NCBI GenBank assembly: GCA_964392965.1
Contig: CAYMSA010000090.1
Span: 1 to 6,127, forward strand
Direction: 5' to 3'
Source of the DNA: CAYMSA01 sp964392965
GTDB taxonomy: Bacteria; Actinomycetota; Coriobacteriia; Anaerosomatales; Anaerosomataceae
DNA: 6,127 nt
The number at the start of each line of letters is the position of its first letter. Position 1 is the first letter of the stretch. Below the pieces are notes generated by a model, which saw only the letters and a list, made by a program, of their open reading frames with translations, was not told the origin of the DNA and did not search any database. The translations under genes were made by a program, and so were the position numbers. Positions 1-5,806 of the stretch are shown here, one piece after another.

Positions 1-1153
1 GGTTGGTCGTGGCGAGCGCGCGTTCCCCCGCCGCCAGGATGCCCATGTGGCCGCCAAGACAGGGGCCACAGGTGGGAGTCGAGACCGCAGCACCGGCGTC
101 GAGGAAGACGTCCATCAGGCCGGTGTGGATCATGTCGCGGAAGACCTGCTGGGTCGCCGGGATGACGATGAGCCGCAGGCCGGGATGCACCTTGCGGCCC
201 CGGATGACCTCGGCGGCCTCACGCATGTCCTCGAAGCGCCCGTTCGTGCATGAGCCGATGACCACCTGGTCGATGGTGATGTGCCGCGCCTCCGCGACCG
301 GCCGGGTGTTTGAGGGCAGGTGCGGGAAGGCGACGGTCGGGACGATATCGGCGGCGTCGATCTCGTAGGTGTGCGCGTAGACCGCGTCCGCGTCCGAGTG
401 GTACTCGGTCCAGGGGCGCTCGGTGCGACCGTCGAGATAGGCGCGCGTGACCTCGTCGACCTCGATGATGCCGCTCTTGCCGCCGGCCTCGATCGCCATG
501 TTGCAGACGGTCATGCGTCCCGCCATGTCGAGCGCCCGTATCGCCTCGCCGGTGAACTCCATGGCCTTGTAGAGCGCCCCGTCCACACCCACGAGACCGA
601 TGATGTGGAGGATGAGGTCCTTGGCAGAGACTCCCCGGGCAAGCTCGCCCCGCACATCGAACCTCAGCGTCTCGGGCACCTTGAACCAGGCGCGTCCCGT
701 GGCCATACCCACTGCGGCATCGGTGGAACCCACGCCCGTCGCGAACGCACCGAGCGCACCGTACGTGCACGTGTGGCTGTCAGCCCCGATGACCACGTCA
801 CCCGCGCCGACGACACCCTGCTCAGGCAGGAGCGCGTGCTCCACACCCATACGGCCGATCTCGTAGTAGTGTGTGATGTCCTGCTCCTGCGCGAAGTCGC
901 GCATCGTCTTGGCCTGCTCGGCGCTCTTGATGTCCTTATTGGGCGTGTAGTGGTCTGGGACGAGAACGACCCGCTCGCGGTCCCAGACCCGCGACACGCC
1001 GATGCGGCCGAACTCCCTGATGGCGATCGGGGCGGTCACGTCGTTGGCGAGCACGAGGTCGAGGTCGCACTCGATGAGCTGACCCGGCTCCACCTCGGGC
1101 AGACCCGCGTGCGCGGCCAGTATCTTCTCGGTCACGGTCATCGGTCGGGGCAT
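1..1153 (-). CDS. leuC: 3-isopropylmalate dehydratase large subunit LeuC (3' end cut by window edge)
   Basis: The large subunit of isopropylmalate isomerase, which with LeuD converts 2-isopropylmalate to 3-isopropylmalate through a [4Fe-4S] cluster in leucine synthesis. I translated the reverse strand from ATG at 1153 and found 384 codons with no stop or frameshift before the left edge. An aconitase-family motif DSHTCTYGALGAF starts at residue 125. The three cluster cysteines are visible: C302 in GSCTN, and C362 and C365 in TPTCGPCLGG. Their 60 and 3 residue spacing is that known for LeuC. The shorter build (cysteine near residue 300 rather than about 347) fits the roughly 420-residue LeuC type of archaea and many anaerobes, so about 35-40 residues are probably missing. 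The start lies 3 bases after the leuA stop, in the same frame. Homoaconitase is the main alternative from sequence alone; the leuA neighbour argues for LeuC. Confidence 0.95.
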   Translation of the reverse strand, partial: MPRPMTVTEKILAAHAGLPEVEPGQLIECDLDLVLANDVTAPIAIREFGRIGVSRVWDRERVVLVPDHYTPNKDIKSAEQAKTMRDFAQEQDITHYYEIGRMGVEHALLPEQGVVGAGDVVIGADSHTCTYGALGAFATGVGSTDAAVGMATGRAWFKVPETLRFDVRGELARGVSAKDLILHIIGLVGVDGALYKAMEFTGEAIRALDMAGRMTVCNMAIEAGGKSGIIEVDEVTRAYLDGRTERPWTEYHSDADAVYAHTYEIDAADIVPTVAFPHLPSNTRPVAEARHITIDQVVIGSCTNGRFEDMREAAEVIRGRKVHPGLRLIVIPATQQVFRDMIHTGLMDVFLDAGAAVSTPTCGPCLGGHMGILAAGERALATTN

Positions 1154-1156
1154 GGC

Positions 1157-2767
1157 TCAGATCCCTTCGATCGTCGACGAATCACACGCTACGAGCAGGC
1201 GATTGAGCGCGTTCGCGTACGCCTTCGCCGAGGCGACGATGATATCAGGGTGCGCGCCTCGCCCGGTGAAGACCCGGCCGTCCTCGCTCGTCACACGTAT
1301 GGTGACCTCACCGAGCGCATCGATGCCACGCGTGACAGCCTGGACACTGAACTCGGAGAGGTCGTTCGGCACCTGGACGATGCGGTTGATGGCCTTGTAC
1401 ACGGCATCGACCGGGCCGTTGCCGTGGCTCGAGTCGATGAGGTGCTCACCGTCGGCGCGCACGAGCTCCACCGTGGCAGTGGGAATGCCGGGGTCGCCGC
1501 AGCTCACATGGACCTGCTCGAGATGGTAGACCTCGTCCACGGCCCGCTCGCTCTCGCCCACCAGCGCCTCGAGGTCTTCGTCGTAGACCTGCTTCTTCTT
1601 GTCAGCCAAGAGCAGGAACGCCGCGTGGACGCGCTCGAACTCCTCCTCGGGCATGACGAAGCCGAGCTCGGCGAGCCGGTGCCGCAGCGCCGCACGGCCG
1701 CTACGCGCCGTGAGCACAATCGCGCTACCACCGGCCCCGACGTCCGCCGGATCGATGATCTCGTAAGTCGAGCGCTCCTTGAGCACGCCATCCTGGTGGA
1801 TGCCGCTCGAGTGCGCGAACGCGTTGGCGCCGACGATGGCCTTGTTCGGCTGCACCTGCATGCCGGTGATCGAACTCACGAGGCGCGACGTGCGCGCGAT
1901 CTCACGCGTGTTGACGCGCGTCTCGCAACCGAAGACGTCGGGCCGCTGGCGCAGCGCCATCACGACCTCCTCGAGGGCGGTGTTGCCCGCACGCTCGCCG
2001 ATGCCGTTCACGGTGCATTCGACCTGCCGAGCTCCACCCTTCACGCCCGCAAGCGCATTGGCGGTGGCCATGCCGAGATCATTGTGGCAGTGGACGGCGA
2101 ACACGACGTCCCGGGCACCCGGCACGTCGGCGATGAGGCCGGCGATGAGTTGGCCGAACGCCTCGGGGTAGGCATAGCCGGTCGTGTCGGGGATGTTGAT
2201 GGTCGTCGCGCCGGCATCGATCACGGCTGCGACCATCTCCCGCACGAACGCCGGGTCCGCCCGACCCGCGTCCTCGGCGTAGAACTGCACGTCCTCGACG
2301 TACGTCCGGGCGAGCATGACGGCGGCAACCGCACGCTCCAGCGCCTCCGCGCGGCTGATGCGCAACTTGTCGCGCAGGTGGCTCTCCGAGACGCCGATCC
2401 CGGTATGGATACGCGGATGCTTGGCGGTCTCGAGCGCCCGCGCGGCGCACTCGATGTCGGCGGCCACAGCGCGCGTGAGCGCGCACACGATGACGGCGTC
2501 GCCGACCTCGGAACCGATCCTGCTGACGCTGTCGAAGTCACCCGGGCTCGATGCGGGAAAGCCGGCCTCGATCACGTCCACGCCGAGGCGTACCAGCTGA
2601 CGGGCGATCTCGAGCTTCTCCGTCGTGTTCATACTCGCGCCCGGCGACTGCTCGCCGTCGCGCAGTGTGGTGTCGAAGATGAGGACCCGGTCGAGCGATG
2701 AAGATGACGGAGCGGACTCCCCGTCACGTGCCGGAACGGGTGTGGAAGTGTTGACTGAAGTGCTCAC
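1157..2767 (-). CDS. leuA: 2-isopropylmalate synthase LeuA
   Basis: Condenses acetyl-CoA with 2-oxoisovalerate to give 2-isopropylmalate, the committed and normally leucine-inhibited step of leucine synthesis. The chosen GTG start gives 536 residues, close to the usual bacterial (type 1) length. It has AAGGAGG 5 bases upstream. A Ser/Thr/Pro-rich tail (about residues 1-24) comes first. The TIM-barrel begins with FDTTLRDGEQSPG; likely metal ligands are D37, H226 and H228 (HCHND) and N262 (GERAGN). A linker region carries HSSGIHQDG (H324) and STYEI (Y335), positions matching catalytic residues known in the family. The C-terminal regulatory domain (about 415-530) has the GNGPVDA loop typical of leucine-binding LeuA. 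Citramalate synthase is unlikely given the length, motifs and adjacent leuC. The frame is also open upstream to a GTG at 2815, but no ribosome site supports that start. Confidence 0.96.
   Translation of the reverse strand: MSTSVNTSTPVPARDGESAPSSSSLDRVLIFDTTLRDGEQSPGASMNTTEKLEIARQLVRLGVDVIEAGFPASSPGDFDSVSRIGSEVGDAVIVCALTRAVAADIECAARALETAKHPRIHTGIGVSESHLRDKLRISRAEALERAVAAVMLARTYVEDVQFYAEDAGRADPAFVREMVAAVIDAGATTINIPDTTGYAYPEAFGQLIAGLIADVPGARDVVFAVHCHNDLGMATANALAGVKGGARQVECTVNGIGERAGNTALEEVVMALRQRPDVFGCETRVNTREIARTSRLVSSITGMQVQPNKAIVGANAFAHSSGIHQDGVLKERSTYEIIDPADVGAGGSAIVLTARSGRAALRHRLAELGFVMPEEEFERVHAAFLLLADKKKQVYDEDLEALVGESERAVDEVYHLEQVHVSCGDPGIPTATVELVRADGEHLIDSSHGNGPVDAVYKAINRIVQVPNDLSEFSVQAVTRGIDALGEVTIRVTSEDGRVFTGRGAHPDIIVASAKAYANALNRLLVACDSSTIEGI
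1162..1167 (-). promoter_or_regulatory. Ribosome binding site of leuC, inside the leuA 3' end
   Basis: Reading the minus strand, AAGGGA lies 8 bases before the leuC ATG at 1153, within the last codons of leuA. This supports that ATG over the in-frame ATG four codons later, and suggests leuC translation is coupled to leuA termination. Confidence 0.65.
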
Positions 2768-2772
2768 AGGAG

Positions 2773-2779
2773 CCTCCTT
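2773..2779 (-). promoter_or_regulatory. Strong ribosome binding site of leuA; decides the start
   Basis: AAGGAGG on the minus strand sits 5 bases before GTG at 2767. It fixes the leuA start there rather than at the upstream in-frame GTG at 2815. A CTTCC at 2784-2788 could pair with GGAGG across a 6-base loop (one G-U pair), a weak 5-bp hairpin that might modulate access; this last point is only a possibility. Confidence 0.85.
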
Positions 2780-2794
2780 GCCTGGAAGTGCGGA

Positions 2795-2857
2795 TACGGA
2801 TGACGAAGCCGGCACACGCCGTCAGCAGACGGCGGCCGGCTGGATAAGTCGTCCGTA
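2795..2857 (-). promoter_or_regulatory. Long stem-loop in the leuA leader (candidate attenuator or structured leader)
   Basis: In the minus-strand RNA an upper stem of 14 bp forms from AGCCGGCCGCCGTC (2841-2828) with GACGGCG (2823-2817) and GCCGGCT (2813-2807). It has a TGCT loop (2827-2824) and a 3-base bulge (2816-2814). Below it, TACGGACGAC (2857-2848) pairs with GTCATCCGTA (2804-2795) at 9 of 10 positions, joined by an internal loop of 6 and 2 bases. The 5' arm lies entirely within the small ORF ending at 2822, and that ORF's stop is at the apical loop. The 3' side ends 15 bases before the leuA ribosome site. There is no T-run after it, so it is not a classical intrinsic terminator. The pairing is seen directly; a regulatory role is inferred. 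Confidence 0.6.
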
Positions 2858-2890
2858 GAAGGCAAGCGTGGTGTGAGCGATGTGCACCAT
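2822..2890 (-). CDS. Possible leaderless 22-residue leader peptide upstream of leuA
   Basis: A small ORF begins with ATG at 2890 (followed directly by GTG) and ends with TGA at 2824-2822. It begins MVHIAHTTLAFYGRL and ends AAVC. The ATG lies 6 bases after a TATACT -10 element, so the transcript would start at or next to the A of the ATG, the usual geometry of leaderless actinobacterial mRNAs. There is no ribosome binding site, consistent with that. Both leucines (residues 9 and 15) use CTT, uncommon among the CTC/CTG-rich genes here. The second half of the ORF forms the 5' arm of the stem-loop. It is in frame with leuA, ending 54 bases before its start. The ORF is short enough to occur by chance; position and context are the evidence, and no conservation could be checked. 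Confidence 0.4.
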   Translation of the reverse strand: MVHIAHTTLAFYGRLIQPAAVC

Positions 2891-2896
2891 GGCGGG

Positions 2897-2925
2897 AGTA
2901 TACCAGGCGCCCAGTACGGCGGCCA
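2897..2925 (-). promoter_or_regulatory. Extended -10 promoter for leuA
   Basis: On the minus strand, TGGTATACT (2905-2897) gives a TATACT -10 box with an extended TGn element. The best -35 at a 17-base spacer is TGGCCG (2925-2920), a weak match of 3 in 6, which is common when the -10 is extended. Predicted transcription start is about 2890. It would let the leu genes be expressed separately from ilvC-serA. Confidence 0.55.
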
Positions 2926-2933
2926 CACCGGTG
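2926..2933. repeat. Palindrome CACCGGTG beside the leuA promoter
   Basis: A perfect 8-bp palindrome lies immediately upstream of the weak -35 of the leuA promoter. The position would suit a regulator, but the symmetry does not extend beyond 8 bp and such GC-rich palindromes are frequent in this base composition. No regulator is identified. Confidence 0.25.
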
Positions 2934-3048
2934 ACCGGCGCTCCACCGCCGCTCCGCCGGAAGTGCGGCGGAGGAGCAGGGCCCGCCCTCCGGCGAGAGA
3001 GGACGGACCCGCTGCTCTGCGAAGCTCCGCATGCCGTACACCGGTCAC
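2931..3048. repeat. Inverted repeat bracketing the serA-leuA intergenic region
   Basis: GTGACCGG at 2931-2938 is the exact reverse complement of CCGGTCAC at 3041-3048, with 102 bases between. The left copy overlaps the CACCGGTG palindrome. In RNA the two arms could close a larger folded domain that contains the putative terminator hairpin after serA. It could equally be chance in GC-rich DNA. Confidence 0.3.
2952..2973 (-). terminator. Possible serA terminator hairpin
   Basis: A perfect 8-bp stem, CTCCGCCG with CGGCGGAG, closes a 6-base loop about 95 bases after the serA stop and just upstream of the leuA promoter. It has no following T-run. Hairpins without T-runs do act at some actinobacterial 3' ends, so it may end or stabilise the ilvC-serA transcript. 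The sequence alone cannot settle whether transcription stops here. Confidence 0.35.
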
Positions 3049-3066
3049 AGCCGGCGTGCTTCGTCC

Positions 3067-4647
3067 CTACAGCGCGACAGCCCAGGCCTTGTTGGCACCG
3101 GCCTCCGCGGTGATCCTCGTGACGAGCTGATCATCGATCGGCGAGTCGACGGTGATGCCCATGAGTGCCAGACCGCCCTGCTCCGTGCGGCCCACCTGCA
3201 TCGCGCCGATGTTGATGCCCGCACCCGCAAGTGCGGTACCCACCCGGCCGATGACACCCGGCATGTCCTCGTACTCCATGAAGACCATGTACGGAGCGGG
3301 TGCCATGTCGATGCTGAACTCGTTGAAGCGCACGATGCGTGGCTCGTTCTTCTTGCCGACGAGCGTCGCAGCGAGGCGCACCTCGCCAGCTGCGGTCTTG
3401 GCGCTCACGAGCAGCGCGCTGACGTAGTCGGTGCTCTCGGCACGCTGCGACTCGGTCACCGCGATACCACGCTGCTCCGCGTAGTAGTTCGCGTTGACGA
3501 AGTTGATGGAGTCCTCGGTCATGACGGTGAGAAGGCCCTTGAGAACAGCGGTCTTGAGGACGCGCGTATCGAGCGCCGCAAGATGGCCGACCGAGAGGAT
3601 CTCGACCTCGGAGACGGCCGCCGGCGCGATCTGCGCGATGCCCTTCCCGAGAAGCTCGGCGACCGGGATGTACGGGCCCACCTGCTCCATGACGTCGGCA
3701 GCCACAGGTGCGATATTCACTGCGGTGGCCACCATGTCGCCCCGCAGACCAGCTGCCACGAACTCGGCGATCTGGTAGCCCGCGCGGTCCTGCGCCTCCG
3801 CCGTGGACGCACCGAGGTGTGGCGTGACGATGACCTGGTCAAGCTCGAACAGCGGCGACTCAGTGCACGGCTCGACCTCGAAGACGTCGATACCGGCGCT
3901 CGCGACCTTACCGCTCTTGAGCGCGTCGATGAGTGCGGCCTCCTGGAAGATACCGCCCCGCGCCGTGTTCACGAGCCGGACGCCGTCCTTCATCAGGGCG
4001 AACTGCTCGGGACCGAACATGCCGATGGTCTCTTTGGTCTTGGGCAGGTGCACCGTGAGGAAGTCGGCCTGCGGCAGGAGTTCATCGAGGGTCGCTGCGT
4101 AGCCGATGCCGATCTGGGCCGCCCGCTCGGCGGTGATGTACGGATCGTAGGCGACGACCTTCATGCCGAGGCCCTTGGCGCGCTCGGTCACGAGGGCGCC
4201 GATGCGGCCGAGGCCGACGACGCCGAGCGTCTTCTCGTAGACCTCGGTGCCGGTGAACTTGGAGCGCTCCCACTTGCAGGCGTGCATGCTCACATTCGCC
4301 TGGGGGATGTTGCGCGCCTGGGCGAGCATGAGCGCGATCGTGTGCTCGGCCGCCGACACGATGTTGGAGGTCGGCGCGTTGCACACGATGATGCCGCGCT
4401 CGGTGGCGGCGACGACATCGACGTTGTCGATGCCCACACCGGCGCGGCCGATGATCTTCAGGTTGACGCCGGCCTCGATGACCGCGCGTGTCGCCTTGGT
4501 GGCCGACCGCACGATGAGCGCATCGTACGCCGGAATGGCTTCGATGAGCTCCTCGGGCGTCAGCCCCGTGATCACGTCGACCTCGAACTCCTTCTTGAGG
4601 AGCTCTACGCCGCTCGTCCCGATCTTCTCTGCTACGAGTACCTTCAT
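3067..4647 (-). CDS. serA: D-3-phosphoglycerate dehydrogenase SerA, long ACT-domain form
   Basis: Oxidises 3-phosphoglycerate to 3-phosphohydroxypyruvate with NAD+, the first step of serine synthesis. It has 526 residues, the size of the long (type 1) enzymes known from Mycobacterium and Bacillus. The N-terminal substrate-binding part includes GRAGVGIDNVD (68-77). The nucleotide-binding fold has GLGRIG (145-150). The catalytic set appears as R230 (NTARGG), E259 (FEVEP) and H277 (TPHLGAST), with the +29 and +47 spacing of the mycobacterial enzyme. An intervening domain of about 315-445 is followed by a C-terminal ACT domain (about 453-526, starting YMVFMEYEDMPGVIGRVG), which in this family binds serine for feedback inhibition. 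The ATG follows the aminotransferase stop by 2 bases, with a purine-rich ribosome site, so the two are probably co-translated. Confidence 0.97.
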   Translation of the reverse strand: MKVLVAEKIGTSGVELLKKEFEVDVITGLTPEELIEAIPAYDALIVRSATKATRAVIEAGVNLKIIGRAGVGIDNVDVVAATERGIIVCNAPTSNIVSAAEHTIALMLAQARNIPQANVSMHACKWERSKFTGTEVYEKTLGVVGLGRIGALVTERAKGLGMKVVAYDPYITAERAAQIGIGYAATLDELLPQADFLTVHLPKTKETIGMFGPEQFALMKDGVRLVNTARGGIFQEAALIDALKSGKVASAGIDVFEVEPCTESPLFELDQVIVTPHLGASTAEAQDRAGYQIAEFVAAGLRGDMVATAVNIAPVAADVMEQVGPYIPVAELLGKGIAQIAPAAVSEVEILSVGHLAALDTRVLKTAVLKGLLTVMTEDSINFVNANYYAEQRGIAVTESQRAESTDYVSALLVSAKTAAGEVRLAATLVGKKNEPRIVRFNEFSIDMAPAPYMVFMEYEDMPGVIGRVGTALAGAGINIGAMQVGRTEQGGLALMGITVDSPIDDQLVTRITAEAGANKAWAVAL

Positions 4648-4649
4648 GT

Positions 4650-5795
4650 CTACTCCCCCATGAATACGGACTCGGCTGCCTTGATGCCCGCACCGCGGTC
4701 GAACTCGTAGCCGAGCTCGGCGAGCGTCATCTCAAGACCGGCGAGCGTGGTGATGATGTCGAACGGACCGAAGTAGCCGAGGTGACCGATGCGGAAGATG
4801 CGTCCGGTGTAGTCGTCCTGGCCGCCGGCGATGGTGATGCCGTACTTGTTCTTGAGGATGCTCACTATCTTCTTGCCGTCCACGCCTTCGGGCACCCAGA
4901 CCGGGGTGACGGCGCTGCCGCGACCTTCCGGCGGGGCGAAGAGCGTGAGGCCGAGCGCCTCGCAGCCCTTGCGCGTCGCCTCGGCGAGACGGGAGTGACG
5001 GGCGATCGTGTTCTCAAGGCCCTCGTCGAGAATCATCTTCAAAGCAGCGTTGAGGCCGAGCACGAGCGAGACCGCCGGCGTGAAGGGAGTGGTGTCCTTC
5101 TCGATGTTCTTCTTGTACTTCTTGAAGTCGAAGTAGAACTTGGGAAGCGTCGAACGCTCGTAGGCGCGCCACGCCTTCTCCGATACCGTGCAGGCCGCAA
5201 GGCCCGGCGGCAGCATGAGGCCCTTCTGCGAGCCGGTCATGACGATGTCGAGGCCCCACTCATCGGTCTTGCAGTCGACCGCGCCGATGCCGGTGATGCT
5301 GTCGACGATGAGGATCGTCTCGGGATACTCACGGACGATGGCGCCGATCGCCTTGACGTCGTTCAGTACGCCCGACGAGGTCTCGGACTGCGTCACGATG
5401 ACGCCGCGCACGCCCGGGTTGGCCTCGAGGGCCGCCGCGACGTCTGCCGGCTTCACGACCGATGTCCACTCGTACGCGAGGTCGATGACGTTCAGGCCGT
5501 AGACCTCGGAGATGTTCTTCATACGGTCGCCGAACTTGCCGTTACGGCACACGATGACCGTGTCACCCGCGCAGAACGAGTTCGCGATCGAGGCCTCCAT
5601 GACGCCCGTGCCCGAGCACGCGAAAAGCAGCACGTCGCCTTCGGTCTCGAAGACCTGCTTCAGGCCCTCGATGGCCTGCTTGAACGCCGCCGAGAAGTCG
5701 GGCGTGCGGTGGTGGATGATAGGCGCGGCCTGCGTGAGCAGAACCTCGGCGGGTACCGGGGTCGGTCCCGGGGTCATCAGGTACTTCTTCTGCAT
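4650..5795 (-). CDS. Class V aminotransferase (alanine/serine-glyoxylate type), candidate phosphoserine aminotransferase
   Basis: A soluble, 381-residue, fold-type I PLP enzyme of the alanine-glyoxylate/serine-pyruvate aminotransferase family, full length for that family. The start MQKKYLMTPGPTPVP is typical. SGTGVMEA (61-68) forms the cofactor phosphate cradle, D165 in IVDSITGIG is the likely pyridine-nitrogen aspartate, and K191 in GSQKGLMLPPG is the Schiff-base lysine. R335 in FRIGHLG is the likely substrate carboxylate arginine. It lies 2 bases upstream of serA and 9 bases downstream of ilvC. Known family activities include serine-pyruvate, serine-glyoxylate and alanine-glyoxylate transamination. 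The location beside serA suggests it converts 3-phosphohydroxypyruvate to phosphoserine in place of SerC, but this is inference and the substrate cannot be read from sequence. No gene symbol is given because pucG and sgaA would each imply a specific substrate. Confidence 0.93.
   Translation of the reverse strand: MQKKYLMTPGPTPVPAEVLLTQAAPIIHHRTPDFSAAFKQAIEGLKQVFETEGDVLLFACSGTGVMEASIANSFCAGDTVIVCRNGKFGDRMKNISEVYGLNVIDLAYEWTSVVKPADVAAALEANPGVRGVIVTQSETSSGVLNDVKAIGAIVREYPETILIVDSITGIGAVDCKTDEWGLDIVMTGSQKGLMLPPGLAACTVSEKAWRAYERSTLPKFYFDFKKYKKNIEKDTTPFTPAVSLVLGLNAALKMILDEGLENTIARHSRLAEATRKGCEALGLTLFAPPEGRGSAVTPVWVPEGVDGKKIVSILKNKYGITIAGGQDDYTGRIFRIGHLGYFGPFDIITTLAGLEMTLAELGYEFDRGAGIKAAESVFMGE
4653..4658 (-). 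promoter_or_regulatory. Ribosome binding site of serA inside the aminotransferase 3' end
   Basis: GGGGAG on the minus strand, made of the last coding bases of the aminotransferase, precedes the serA ATG by 5 bases that include the TAG stop. This supports the start and indicates coupled translation. Confidence 0.7.
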
Positions 5796-5800
5796 CTGAT

Positions 5801-5806
5801 CCTCCT
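5801..5806 (-). promoter_or_regulatory. Ribosome binding site of the aminotransferase, overlapping the ilvC stop
   Basis: AGGAGG on the minus strand lies 5 bases before the ATG at 5795. It shares bases with the ilvC TAG stop, reading TAGGAGG. The overlap supports one mRNA with linked translation and confirms the aminotransferase start. Confidence 0.85.

Noticed and set aside
1..1153. Possible frameshift or decay in leuC
   Set aside because: Codon-by-codon translation of all 384 codons is uninterrupted and keeps every cluster cysteine; it is simply cut by the window edge.
320..2701. Plus-strand open frame of 793 codons antisense to leuC and leuA
   Set aside because: It mirrors two clearly functional genes; strong G/C bias at third codon positions removes stops from the opposite strand. 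Its translation is rich in Arg, Asp, His and Val without any domain, and it crosses the leuA-leuC boundary.
2768..2815. Longer LeuA starting at GTG 2815 (552 residues)
   Set aside because: No ribosome site before 2815, whereas GTG 2767 has AAGGAGG at 5 bases; the extension would also run through the leader and the ribosome site itself.
2869..2889. Small hairpin TGGTG/CACCA at the start of the mini-ORF
   Set aside because: Only 5 bp with an 11-base loop; expected often by chance.
2768..3066. T-box or other known riboswitch before leuA
   Set aside because: No T-box sequence (TGGNACCGCG-like) and no leucine-codon specifier layout could be found; the only clear structures are the stem-loops described.
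3031..4710. Plus-strand open frame of 559 codons antisense to serA
   Set aside because: Same composition artefact. SerA on the other strand has all its catalytic motifs and a ribosome site; this frame has none.
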